From Solirubrobacterales bacterium (GTDB taxonomy: Bacteria > Actinomycetota > Thermoleophilia > Solirubrobacterales > Solirubrobacteraceae), in contig QHBV01000139.1 of NCBI GenBank assembly GCA_003244035.1, positions 889-20,961 on the forward strand: a stretch of DNA of 20,073 bases, read 5' to 3'. The position numbers and the translations under genes were made by a program. Every line of letters begins with the position of its first letter. The first letter of the stretch is position 1. The notes under the pieces are model-generated. The model had not been told where the DNA came from. It worked only from the letters and a program-made list of their open reading frames with translations, and searched no databases. Positions 12,313 to 19,635 of this stretch are shown piece after piece.

Positions 12313-13902
12313 TTAGAGCGACGTTCCCGGAAGCTTGACACCTGGGAGCTGGAGACCCGGAAGCTGGACCCCCGGGAGCTGGACCTTCGGGACCAAGGGC
12401 AACCCTGGGGACTGGACCCCGGGAAGCGCGATCCCGGGGAGCTGGATCCCAGGAATTGACGGCGCTGAAAGCTTGATGCCCGGCAGCCTCACGCCGGGCA
12501 ACCCGGACGTTGCGCTGCTACCGAGCGGCGCACCCAAGCGCGCGCCGGGAGCGGTGGGCCCACCACTCGAGCCGCCGGTCACCGAGCTGGTGGCTCCCGA
12601 TCCCGATCCCGATCCGGTCGACCCGGATCCCGCGCTCGCCAATCCGCCAGCCCGCGTTACCCGCGCACCGGTGCTCGAGACACGCGTGGAGGTGCCGGGG
12701 GCAGACGTCACGGCGATCCGGGAGCCCCTGCGCCGAGCCCCCCCGGCCGACCCGTTGGGCCCGCCCGCCGCATGCCCGGCCGTGGCTCCCGCGCCATGTC
12801 CACCAGCAGCCCCGTCGCGCCCGGCCGCACCGAGTCCGCCCGCGCGCCCCTCATGTCCGGGCGCGGCGTGTCCACCGCCGCCGCCACCTCCGCCGTGTCC
12901 CACCAGCCCGGTCGCGAACCCACCCCCGACGCCGGCGACGGCGATCACGGCCGCTGCTGCCGCCGCGTGTCCCAGTCCGAGCACCGGAGCACTTGGGTCG
13001 GCATACCGCGCGACGCTCTGCAGCGCGCGGGACACGACGAATGGTTGCGAGCCAGAGGTCGCAACCGCATCGTTGCCGGTAGGGTCCAGGCGGATCCGCA
13101 GCCACGGGAACGGCAGCAGCGCCGCGATCTTGCCGATCACGCTCGGCGTCTGGAAGCACGAATCGTCCAGGCCGGCGAGCCGTGCCTGCCTCCGGCACGG
13201 CTGGCAGTGCGCAAGATGCCGTGCGAGCTGGCGGCGCTCGCGCGTGCGCAGCGCACGCACGGAGCGCTCGCCGTCCGCGGCGACGACTGCCTGGATCTGC
13301 TCGCACCGTCGTCCGCTGGCAAGCTCGTCGTACTCCTCCCCAAGGCGCCGGCGAGCACGGAACAGCATGCTCTCCACGACGGGCTTCGAGACGCCCATGC
13401 GCTCACCGATCTCGTCATAGGAGCGACCCTCGAGCTCTCGCAGCACGATCACCCTGTGGTGGCGCTCGGACAGACTGCGGAACGCGCCCCGGAGATCGTC
13501 GAGCCCCTGCTTGCGCTCGAGGGCGACGTCGGGCGCGGGCGCAAGCGAGTGCAGAGCGCGCCGGTCCGCGTCTCCATCAAGTTCGAGCGGCACCTCTTGG
13601 ACGCGGCCGGCACGGCGGGACTCGTCGATGCAGGCGTTCTTGGCGATCTGATAGATCCACGGCTTGAATGCGATCGGCTGCGCGCTGGTGCGCAGGCACC
13701 GCAACGCCGAGATGAAAACCTCCTGGACGATGTCCTCGGCACGGCCGTGATCCCCGACCATCCCGAGCACATAAGCGCCGATCCTCCACCGGTAGCGGGA
13801 GTAGAGCTCCTCGAACGCACCGTCACTGCCGCCTCTGGCCGCGTCGACGAGCTCGTGCTCGCCGCGCGCCGGTACGGGGTGCGTCGTCCTCAAGGCTGAC
13901 AC
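12313..13902 (-). CDS. ECF sigma factor fused to zinc-binding motif, membrane span, Gly-rich linker and LPG-repeat tail
   Basis: The GTG at 13902-13900 is chosen because GGAGG lies 8 bases before it; the frame stays open to an ATG at 14052, but that part is not sigma-like. The 529-residue product has sigma region 2 at about 17-97 (GAFEELYSRYRWRIGAYV, RAEDIVQEVFISALR, PWIYQIAKNACIDESRR) and region 4 at about 135-188 (LSERHHRVIVLRELEGRSYDEIGERMGVSKPVVESMLFRARRRL). Cys200 and H229-LAH-C233-QP-C236 form an anti-sigma-like zinc motif. A span near 310-333 follows (AAAAAAVIAVAGVGGGFATGLVG), then a long Gly/Ala/Ser/Thr-rich linker, and from about 466 a tail of LPGVQ-LPGLQ-LPGVK-type units. It has the same architecture as the 10581-12080 product but a different tail. 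A 16-bp palindrome lies in its promoter region. Confidence 0.9.
   Translation of the reverse strand: MSALRTTHPVPARGEHELVDAARGGSDGAFEELYSRYRWRIGAYVLGMVGDHGRAEDIVQEVFISALRCLRTSAQPIAFKPWIYQIAKNACIDESRRAGRVQEVPLELDGDADRRALHSLAPAPDVALERKQGLDDLRGAFRSLSERHHRVIVLRELEGRSYDEIGERMGVSKPVVESMLFRARRRLGEEYDELASGRRCEQIQAVVAADGERSVRALRTRERRQLARHLAHCQPCRRQARLAGLDDSCFQTPSVIGKIAALLPFPWLRIRLDPTGNDAVATSGSQPFVVSRALQSVARYADPSAPVLGLGHAAAAAAVIAVAGVGGGFATGLVGHGGGGGGGGHAAPGHEGRAGGLGAAGRDGAAGGHGAGATAGHAAGGPNGSAGGARRRGSRIAVTSAPGTSTRVSSTGARVTRAGGLASAGSGSTGSGSGSGATSSVTGGSSGGPTAPGARLGAPLGSSATSGLPGVRLPGIKLSAPSIPGIQLPGIALPGVQSPGLPLVPKVQLPGVQLPGLQLPGVKLPGTSL
12316..12507 (-). repeat. Degenerate 15-bp repeats encoding LPG-x-x pentapeptides
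   Basis: The last 64 residues of the sigma fusion contain about ten LPG or IPG/SPG units, best ordered at the end (QLPGVQLPGLQLPGVKLPG, strict 5-residue period). At DNA level the plus strand shows recurring GGGAGCTGGACCCC-like words. The period of 15 bases keeps the frame, so copy number could change without frameshift. Confidence 0.75.
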
Positions 13903-13929
13903 GACAAATCCCTCCAGGATGCAGAGTCC

Positions 13930-13945
13930 TGAACTGTACAGTTCA
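13930..13945. promoter_or_regulatory. 16-bp perfect palindrome over the second sigma gene's -10 region
   Basis: TGAACTGTACAGTTCA is a perfect palindrome 28 bases before the sigma GTG start. Its minus strand contains TACAGT, a good TANNNT -10 box (13938-13933), so a dimeric regulator bound here could control the sigma gene and possibly its divergent neighbour. It has GAAC and GTTC arms 6 bases apart, unlike the 4-base gap of an actinobacterial LexA box. Confidence 0.5.
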
Positions 13946-13978
13946 TTCGCTGCCTGCGGGGCAAACCGCCGCCAGGGA

Positions 13979-14007
13979 TTGAGACCGTCCGGCCAACCAG
14001 GCATACT
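13979..14007 (+). promoter_or_regulatory. Sigma-70-type promoter of the 62-residue gene
   Basis: TTGAGA (13979-13984) and CATACT (14002-14007) are separated by 17 bases, the optimal spacing, with 5 of 6 and 4 of 6 consensus matches. Initiation near 14014 leaves a leader of about 30 bases containing AAAGGAGG. Confidence 0.6.
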
Positions 14008-14044
14008 TAGGTCATGTAGCAAACGGCAAAGGAGGACAGGACCG

Positions 14045-14233
14045 ATGGCCAATCACCTGACGCCGACCGAGCTTGCGCGAGAGGCGGGTCTGCAGCGCCG
14101 GGACGTGATCGCTAAGTGCCTCGAGCTGGGCGTCCCGATCTTCAACGGCCGGATCGACAAGACGCTTTTCCTTACGAGCATGCGCGACCCTTCCGGCGTG
14201 ACACCCTCGGCCCAGCCGCAGTCCACCGCCTAG
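14045..14233 (+). CDS. Small helix-turn-helix / IF2_N-like protein, function unknown
   Basis: The ATG at 14045 has GGAGG 9 bases upstream and a good promoter at 13979-14007. The 62-residue product begins MANHLTPTELAREAGLQRRDVIAKCLELGVPIFNGRIDKTLF, a two-helix pattern (ELAREAGL then RRDVIAKCLELGVP). It resembles the small IF2_N domain of translation initiation factor IF-2 or a short helix-turn-helix. The last 20 residues are Ser/Pro/Gln-rich and probably disordered. I cannot name a family with certainty or assign a role. It diverges from the second ECF sigma gene across a 142-base gap with a 16-bp palindrome, so it could be part of that regulatory unit. Its terminator appears to lie inside the end of the convergent patatin gene. 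Confidence 0.75.
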   Translation: MANHLTPTELAREAGLQRRDVIAKCLELGVPIFNGRIDKTLFLTSMRDPSGVTPSAQPQSTA

Positions 14234-14245
14234 CCGAGGGAGGGC

Positions 14246-15478
14246 CTACTCCTGCGCCGATTGGCGCAGGAGCGTGGAAGTGGTCTGTTCGAGGATCTTG
14301 CGCCAGGCGCGGGTCTGCTCATGCTCGTTTGCGAAGTGTCCCATGACCCTGCGCACCCGCGTGGCGGAGAGCTTGATTCCGTGACGGGCGCAAATCCGCT
14401 TCAGACGCCGGTAGTCGCCGGCGAGCTTGAGCGTCACCGACTGGAAGCCGTGCCAGGCGATCTCAACCCGCGAGGCGTAGTTCATCATGCTCGTCTGGAA
14501 CATCAGCTCGTCGTTTGGCTCAGGCTCGATCAGGATGATGTCGACGCCCGGGTAGCGCTCCTCCCAGCGCTGCGCAAGCTCGTGCAGGCGCTGGTAGGCG
14601 AGCAGCTTGAAGCTCTGATAGCCGATCTGCGGGAAGCCCATGTCCGAGACGCGGCGAGCCCGCGAGCCCGTGATCGTCGGGATCCTCTTCTCGAAGTCGT
14701 TGACGTAGGGCACCAGCGGGTTGACCACGACGAGCAGCTTCGCCCCCGCCTCGACGGCGATGTCGAGATTCGTAGTCGAGAGGATGCCGCCGTCGATCAG
14801 CTCGCGGTCCTTTACCGGTACCGGCTTGTAGATCATCGGCAGCGCGCTCGACGCGCTCACCGCTGTCGAGATCGGCACGTCGTCCCAGCCCTCGGTGCCG
14901 AACACGATCCGCTCGCACGTGTCAAGATCGGTGGCCGCGAGATACAGCTCGGTTGCGAGCAGGCGAAAGTCGTTGGTGCAGCCGGGCTCTGAGAGGATCC
15001 TCCGGACGTAGCGCTCGATCCCGTCCCCCGAGTACAACCCCGAGGGAAGCGATTCCGCCAGCCCCACGATCAGGTCGACGGCCGAGACCTGGCCGAAGTC
15101 GCGGGCCAGCGAATGCACGAGTCGCCCCAGCCTCCATGGGATCAGCAGCCCCTTGGTGAGGAGCTCGGAGTAGTTCGGCCGCAGCAGCGAGCCGACGCGC
15201 GCATCGGGGAAGGGCGCGGGCCCCTGCTGGACGATCACCCGCATCATCTCCTCGGGGGTGATGCCGTTGGCGAGAGCCGAGGCGACGAACGACCCGGCGC
15301 TGGTGCCGACATAGACGTCGAACTCGTTGACGGTCCGGTTCACCGACAGCAGGTCCAGCGCGCGCAGTGCGCCGATTTCGTACACCCCCCCGGTGAATCC
15401 GCCCCCGCCGAGTACGAGCGCGGCCCGCGACCGCTGCCCGTCCGCCCCGGCGCTCTCGAGCTTGACCACCTTGCCCAT
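14246..15478 (-). CDS. Patatin-like phospholipase / acyl hydrolase
   Basis: A serine-aspartate dyad lipase of the patatin family, probably acting on phospholipids or other acyl esters. The 410-residue product has GGGGFTGG at 24-31 (oxyanion loop), VGTSAGSF with Ser60 as nucleophile in GxSxG, SASSALP near 208-214, and DGG at 229-231 with Asp229 as the dyad partner. No signal peptide or membrane span is visible, so it should be cytosolic or peripherally bound. I place the start at the ATG at 15478, because a TACAAT -10 box at 15494-15489 lies 10 bases before it. The in-frame ATG at 15508 falls between the -35 and -10 positions and would not be transcribed from this promoter. The last codons form a perfect hairpin (14249-14272). 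Substrate is unknown. Confidence 0.9.
   Translation of the reverse strand: MGKVVKLESAGADGQRSRAALVLGGGGFTGGVYEIGALRALDLLSVNRTVNEFDVYVGTSAGSFVASALANGITPEEMMRVIVQQGPAPFPDARVGSLLRPNYSELLTKGLLIPWRLGRLVHSLARDFGQVSAVDLIVGLAESLPSGLYSGDGIERYVRRILSEPGCTNDFRLLATELYLAATDLDTCERIVFGTEGWDDVPISTAVSASSALPMIYKPVPVKDRELIDGGILSTTNLDIAVEAGAKLLVVVNPLVPYVNDFEKRIPTITGSRARRVSDMGFPQIGYQSFKLLAYQRLHELAQRWEERYPGVDIILIEPEPNDELMFQTSMMNYASRVEIAWHGFQSVTLKLAGDYRRLKRICARHGIKLSATRVRRVMGHFANEHEQTRAWRKILEQTTSTLLRQSAQE
14249..14272. terminator. Hairpin terminator embedded in the 3' end of the patatin gene
   Basis: CTCCTGCGCC (14249-14258) and GGCGCAGGAG (14263-14272) form a perfect 10-bp stem with loop GATT. It lies 15 bases past the stop of the plus-strand 62-residue gene and within the last eight codons of the convergent patatin gene. 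The same bases thus encode protein on one strand and probably terminate transcription on the other. Confidence 0.65.
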
Positions 15479-15488
15479 GCTCGACCCG

Positions 15489-15494
15489 ATTGTA
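15489..15494 (-). promoter_or_regulatory. -10 box TACAAT that decides the patatin start
   Basis: TACAAT (15494-15489, minus strand) is the closest match to TATAAT I found in the window. TTGGTG with a 16-base spacer is a weak -35. Initiation about 7 bases downstream gives a leader of 3-4 bases before the ATG at 15478. Confidence 0.5.
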
Positions 15495-15587
15495 CGGGGG
15501 GCCGCCATCTCACCAAAGCTTCCGCGGGCGGTTACCTAGGACGAATGCGCCGGCTGCCGATCTCCATCGCCGTGCTGATCGCGGATG

Positions 15588-15616
15588 GCGCTCGCGCTGG
15601 CCAACCACGCGAGCGC
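15588..15616 (-). terminator. Hairpin terminator after ligA
   Basis: GCGCTCGCG (15588-15596) and CGCGAGCGC (15608-15616) form a perfect 9-bp stem with an 11-base loop, 11 bases past the ligA stop. It would end the rpoA-to-ligA transcript before the patatin promoter. No U-tract. Confidence 0.65.
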
Positions 15617-15627
15617 CCGGCGCCGCG

Positions 15628-17661
15628 TCACTGGAGCAGGCTCCGCAACCCGTCCTCGTCGAGCACCCTCACGCCAAGCCGCTCGGCCTGGGCGAGCTTC
15701 GATCCGGGGCTGTCGCCCGCCACCAGGTACGCGGTCTTGCGCGACACCGAGCCGGTGACCCTGCCTCCAGCGGCCGCGATCATCTCGGTCGCCTGCTCGC
15801 GGGTCAGCTCTGGGAGCGTGCCGGTGAGCACGAACGTCTGTCTGGCGAGCGGGCCCTCTCCGGGCGCGGGACCCTCCTGCCGCAGGTACAGCCCCTGTGC
15901 GCGAAGGGCTTCGATCAAGCTGCGCATGTGCTCGTCGGTTAGCTGCGCGTGGATCGTGGCGGCCATCTTCGGCCCGACACCCGGAGTCTGCTCGATCTCC
16001 GCGGGCGTGGCCGCGAGCAGTGCATCGATCGAGCGAAACCGCTGGGCGAGGTTGCGGGCGGTCACGTAGCCGACCTCCTCGATCCCCAGCGCGTTCATCA
16101 CGCGGGCGAACGGCTGGCGCTTCGATCGCTGGATCGCCGCGACCAGCTTGCCTGCGGAGACCTCGCCGAAGCCGGTCTGCTCGGCGATCTGCTCGGCGGT
16201 CAGCCGGTAGAAGTCCGCGGCGGTCCTGACCCACCCGAGCTCCATGAACAGGCTCACCTGCTTCTCCCCCAGCCCGTCGATGTCGATCGCGCCGGCGAAG
16301 TGCTTGAGCAGCTGCCAGCGTCGGCCCGGGCAGTCGCGGTTGGGGCAGCGGGTGAAGACGGACCCGGGGGCCTTGGCCGTGCCCGTCCAGCAGGACGGGC
16401 ACTGCTTGGGCGGATGCGGGGGGGGTGGCCGATCGATCTGCTCGGCGACGTGAGGCGCGGGGGAGATCACCTGTGGGATCACGTCCCCGGCGCGCAGCAC
16501 GATCACCTGCTCGCCCTCCCGGATGTCCTTGCGCGCGAGGTCCTCCTCGTTGTGAAGCGTCGCGAGCTTGATCCTCACGCCACCGACCTTGACGGGCTCG
16601 AGCATCGCGTACGGGTGCAGGTCGCCGAACTTGCCCGGGTTCCACCCCACCCCCTTGAGCAGCGTGACCGCGGTCGTGGGTGGGAACTTCCACGCGATCG
16701 CGGAGCGGGGCTCGCGGCCGACCACGCCGAGGCGGCGCTGGAGCTCGACGTGGTTGAGCTTGACGACGACACCGTCGATCTCGAACTGCAGCGAGCCGCG
16801 GCGCTGCTCCCAGGAGCGGCAGCGCTCCACCACCTCGTCCTCTGAGCGCAGCAGCGCCACATCGGGATGCACAGGAAACCGGTTCTCGCCGAGCCATCCC
16901 AGTGCCTCCCAATGGGTGTCGAAGGACAGCCCCTCGCTCGCCCCGATCCCGTACGCCCAGAACGACAGTGGTCGGCCCGCCGCCAGCTTCGGATCGAGCT
17001 GCCGGATCGTGCCCGCCGCCGAGTTACGCGGGTTCATGAAGGTCGAGAGCCCCGCCTGCGCGCGGCGCTCGTTGAGCGCGGCGAAGTCCGGCAGCGACAT
17101 GTACGCCTCGCCCCGCACTTCGATCAGCGCCGGAGCATCGATGCTCTTCAGCCGCAGTGGGATCGCGCCGATCGTCCTCAGGTTATGGGTGACGTCCTCC
17201 CCCACCTCGCCATTGCCGCGGGTGGCCCCCCGCTCGAGCACCCCGTCGCGGTAGATCAGCGAGATCGCCAGCCCATCGATCTTCGGCTCGGCGACGAACT
17301 GGAAGTCCGGGTCCTCGATCCCTTCGCGCGCGAGGAAGTTGCGCATCCGCTGGATCCACGCTCGCAGCTGCTCGGCCGAGCGGGCGTTGGCGAGCGAGAG
17401 CATCGGCTGCGGATGGCGGACCTTGACGAGGTCTGAGACCGGCTCGGCCCCGACCCGCTGGGTGGGCGAGTCGGGCCTGACCAGCTCGGGGTGATCGGCC
17501 TCGATCTCACGCAGCTCGTCGAGCAGCCCGTCGTACTGCTCGTCGCCGATCTCGGGGTCGTCGAGCACGTAGTAGCGGTGGGCGTGGTGGCCGAGCGCCC
17601 CGCGCAGCTCGGCGGCGCGCTGCGCGGGGCTCTGGGCCGGCCCGCGCTTTGCCGCGCTCAC
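15628..17661 (-). CDS. ligA: NAD+-dependent DNA ligase
   Basis: An essential replication and repair enzyme that seals nicks using NAD+. The 677-residue length and domain order are standard. First is domain Ia (about 14-75, HHAHRYYVLDDPEIGDEQYDGLL). The adenylation domain has Lys127 in AEPKIDG, with RGNGEVGEDVTHN and later FEIDGVVVK. The OB-fold is followed by a four-cysteine zinc site (Cys421, 424, 439, 444), then helix-hairpin-helix repeats and a C-terminal BRCT domain (about 597-677, TFVLTGTLPELTREQATEMIAAAGG). Nothing essential is missing. The GTG start at 17661-17659 overlaps the surE TGA (GTGA), which implies translational coupling to the phosphatase gene. Confidence 0.98.
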   Translation of the reverse strand: MSAAKRGPAQSPAQRAAELRGALGHHAHRYYVLDDPEIGDEQYDGLLDELREIEADHPELVRPDSPTQRVGAEPVSDLVKVRHPQPMLSLANARSAEQLRAWIQRMRNFLAREGIEDPDFQFVAEPKIDGLAISLIYRDGVLERGATRGNGEVGEDVTHNLRTIGAIPLRLKSIDAPALIEVRGEAYMSLPDFAALNERRAQAGLSTFMNPRNSAAGTIRQLDPKLAAGRPLSFWAYGIGASEGLSFDTHWEALGWLGENRFPVHPDVALLRSEDEVVERCRSWEQRRGSLQFEIDGVVVKLNHVELQRRLGVVGREPRSAIAWKFPPTTAVTLLKGVGWNPGKFGDLHPYAMLEPVKVGGVRIKLATLHNEEDLARKDIREGEQVIVLRAGDVIPQVISPAPHVAEQIDRPPPPHPPKQCPSCWTGTAKAPGSVFTRCPNRDCPGRRWQLLKHFAGAIDIDGLGEKQVSLFMELGWVRTAADFYRLTAEQIAEQTGFGEVSAGKLVAAIQRSKRQPFARVMNALGIEEVGYVTARNLAQRFRSIDALLAATPAEIEQTPGVGPKMAATIHAQLTDEHMRSLIEALRAQGLYLRQEGPAPGEGPLARQTFVLTGTLPELTREQATEMIAAAGGRVTGSVSRKTAYLVAGDSPGSKLAQAERLGVRVLDEDGLRSLLQ

Positions 17662-18479
17662 CCCATCACCTGCCGCGCGGGTGGGGTGAGCAGCCGCGCG
17701 AGATTCTGGCGCTGCAGCGCTGTCATCCCGTCGTGATCTGTCAGGTCGAAGTGCAGCGGGGTCACGGCGATCTTGCCGCCGGCGACCGCCGCCAGGTCGG
17801 TCCCGGTCTCGTCCCGCTCATAGCTCGCCTCGCCGTAGATCCGGTACAGGCGCCGTCCCCCAGAGCCCTCGTCGACCAGCGCCAGCTCGTCCCGGTACAC
17901 ACGCTTGCCGAGCCGGGCGACTTCGACGCCGTCCGGTCCAGCTCCGGGGACGTTTATGTTCAAGAGCGTTCCTTCTGACAGCGGCACCTTCCGCAGCTCG
18001 GCCACCAGGCGCGCGGTGAACTCAGCGGCGACTGTGAACTCGAACTGCATCGCGGCACGGAAGTCGAGCTCGAGGGCACGCGACTGCTGCGAGACAGCGA
18101 TCCCCGGCAGCCCCAGCACGATCGCCTCGAGCGCAGCGGCGACGGTTCCCGAGTAGGTGATGTCGTCGCCCAGGTTCGACCCGTGGTTGATCCCACTCAC
18201 GACCAGCTCCGCCTCGAACCCCTCGACCAGGCCCAGCTGCGCGAGCCGGACGCAATCGACCGGCGTGCCGTCCGTCGCGTAGCCGACGGTCCCATCGCCG
18301 AAGTCGACCTCCTGCACCCACAGCGGGCGCCGGGTGGTGATCGACCGTGCCATCGCCGAACGATTGCCGTCGGGTGCGATCACCGCGAGCTCGATCCCGG
18401 GCAGCCCGAGCAGCGCTCGCCGCAGGGCCTGCAGGCCCTGCGCCTCAATCCCGTCGTCGTTGGTTAGCAGGACCCGCAC
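17658..18479 (-). CDS. surE: 5'/3'-nucleotidase SurE
   Basis: A cytosolic metal-dependent phosphatase of nucleoside monophosphates, linked to stationary-phase survival. The 273-residue product starts MRVLLTNDDGIEAQG, with the Asp-Asp metal ligands at 8-9, and has the APDGNRSAMARSIT loop and VSGINHGSNLGDDITYSGTVAAALEA, the signature with the remaining ligands. Length is typical. The start is GTG at 18479-18477. A TAGCAT -10-like box lies 9 bases upstream (18494-18489), so the gene may also be transcribed separately from truA, 40 bases away. It overlaps ligA by four bases. Confidence 0.97.
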   Translation of the reverse strand: MRVLLTNDDGIEAQGLQALRRALLGLPGIELAVIAPDGNRSAMARSITTRRPLWVQEVDFGDGTVGYATDGTPVDCVRLAQLGLVEGFEAELVVSGINHGSNLGDDITYSGTVAAALEAIVLGLPGIAVSQQSRALELDFRAAMQFEFTVAAEFTARLVAELRKVPLSEGTLLNINVPGAGPDGVEVARLGKRVYRDELALVDEGSGGRRLYRIYGEASYERDETGTDLAAVAGGKIAVTPLHFDLTDHDGMTALQRQNLARLLTPPARQVMG

Positions 18480-18488
18480 GAGGGATTG

Positions 18489-18494
18489 ATGCTA
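18489..18494 (-). promoter_or_regulatory. Possible internal -10 box TAGCAT before surE
   Basis: TAGCAT on the minus strand lies in the 40-base truA-surE gap, 9 bases before the surE GTG. It could start a near-leaderless surE-ligA transcript inside the operon. No -35 is evident. Confidence 0.25.
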
Positions 18495-18519
18495 ATAGCC
18501 GCCGCGGTTGTCCAAGTGG

Positions 18520-19266
18520 TCAGGCGAGCACCCGCTCGCCCCCGTACCCCACCCCGGCCAGGTACAGGCCATGGGCCGGCGCGGTCGGGCCGGCCTCGGA
18601 CCGCGGCCGGCCGCCAAGCAGCGCGACAAACTCCGTCACCGAGCGCCTGCCACCAGCCACCTGCAGCATCGTTCCCACCAGCACCCGATTCATGTGGCGC
18701 ATGAAGCTGTCGGCCTCGATCCAGAACTCGAGCATCTCGCCATCGGGGTCGCGCTCCCAGCGGGCCGCCACTACCTCCCGCGAGAAGCGCACGTGGTCGG
18801 TCTCAGTCGGGGTGAACGCGGTGAAGTCGTGCAGCCCCACGAGTGCGGCCGCGCACTCTTCCAGCAACGACACCTGGATGCGATGAGGCCAGTGCAGCGC
18901 CCGACCGCGCCCTAGCGCGCTGCGCTGTGGGCGCATGAGCACCCGGTAGCAGTACGCGCGGCTGGTGGCATCGTGGCGCGCGTCGAAACCGGGCCGAGCC
19001 TCCGAGCACGCCAGCACCGCGATGTCGCCGGGCAGCAGCGCGTTCAGGCCCTGGACGCTGACCGGCCCACCGTCGCAGCTGGCGACCTGCCCGAGCGCGT
19101 GGACGCCGGCGTCGGTGCGCCCCGCGACCGTCAGCGGGACGCTCTCGACGCGTAAGAGCACCGACAGTGCCCGCTCGAGCTCCCCCTGCACCGTCCGCGC
19201 CCCCGGTTGGCGGGCCCATCCGGCGAAGGCGCTCCCGTCGTACTCGAGCAGCAGCCGGCTGGGCAT
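18520..19266 (-). CDS. truA: tRNA pseudouridine(38-40) synthase
   Basis: Converts uridines 38-40 of the tRNA anticodon arm to pseudouridine. The 248-residue product carries the TruA core GRTDAGVHALGQV at 49-61, with Asp52 as the catalytic aspartate. It also has the N-terminal LLEYDGSAFAGWARQPGARTVQGELERAL and the C-terminal SFMRHMNRVLVGTMLQVAGGR, in which the usual SFMRxMVRxLVG has Asn in place of one Val-type residue. Length and order are normal. The ATG at 19266 follows the rplQ stop by 12 bases, placing it in the ribosomal operon, as in many bacteria. Confidence 0.97.
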   Translation of the reverse strand: MPSRLLLEYDGSAFAGWARQPGARTVQGELERALSVLLRVESVPLTVAGRTDAGVHALGQVASCDGGPVSVQGLNALLPGDIAVLACSEARPGFDARHDATSRAYCYRVLMRPQRSALGRGRALHWPHRIQVSLLEECAAALVGLHDFTAFTPTETDHVRFSREVVAARWERDPDGEMLEFWIEADSFMRHMNRVLVGTMLQVAGGRRSVTEFVALLGGRPRSEAGPTAPAHGLYLAGVGYGGERVLA

Positions 19267-19278
19267 CCTGCCCAGCCC

Positions 19279-19632
19279 TTATACCAGCTCCAGCAGCACC
19301 ATCTCGGCCGAGTCTGAACGCCGCGGCCCGAGCTTCAGGATCCGCGCGTACCCCCCCGGCCGTTCGCTGTAGCGAGGCGCAATCTCCTCGAACAGCTTGT
19401 AGACGGCGAACTTGTCCTGACCAAGCGCGGAGAGCGCCTGCCGGCGCGCGTGCAGATCGCCGCGCTTTGCGAGCGTGATCAGCTTCTCGAGCTCGGGCTT
19501 GGCGGCCTTGGCCTTGGTCTCGGTCGTCTCGATCCGCTCATGGTCGATGACCTCCTTGACCAGGTTGACCAGCAACGCCTTGCGGTGCGAGGCGCTGCGG
19601 CTGAGCTGGTATCGCTGACGTTGATGGCGCAT
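19279..19632 (-). CDS. rplQ: 50S ribosomal protein L17
   Basis: A structural protein of the large ribosomal subunit. The 117-residue product begins MRHQRQRYQLSRSASHRKALLVNLV, the conserved L17 start (RH...LGR..HR.AL..NL), and has RIETTETKAKAAKPELEKLITLAKRGDL. It ends in RYSERPGGYARILKLGPRRSDSAEMVLLELV, the family's characteristic C-terminus. The ATG lies 3 bases after the rpoA stop, so the two are tightly coupled. Confidence 0.98.
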   Translation of the reverse strand: MRHQRQRYQLSRSASHRKALLVNLVKEVIDHERIETTETKAKAAKPELEKLITLAKRGDLHARRQALSALGQDKFAVYKLFEEIAPRYSERPGGYARILKLGPRRSDSAEMVLLELV

Positions 19633-19635
19633 GGC

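Noticed and set aside
12335..13420. Plus-strand Pro-rich open frame opposite the second sigma gene
   Set aside because: It is the complement of Gly/Ala/Ser codons of the linker; the minus strand encodes recognisable sigma regions.
13931..13944. LexA/SOS box
   Set aside because: The actinobacterial box has GAAC and GTTC arms 4 bases apart; here they are 6 apart.
13903..14052. N-terminal extension of the second sigma factor to the ATG at 14052
   Set aside because: It would span the promoter palindrome and overlap the divergent gene; GGAGG supports GTG at 13902.
15479..15508. Patatin start at the ATG at 15508
   Set aside because: The TACAAT -10 lies downstream of that ATG, so it would not be in the mRNA; kept only as a fallback if another promoter exists.
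15536..16912. Alternative minus-strand frame (458 codons) inside ligA
   Set aside because: It overlaps the zinc, HhH and BRCT regions of a certain ligA gene in another frame and is Arg/Gly/Ala-rich shadow sequence.
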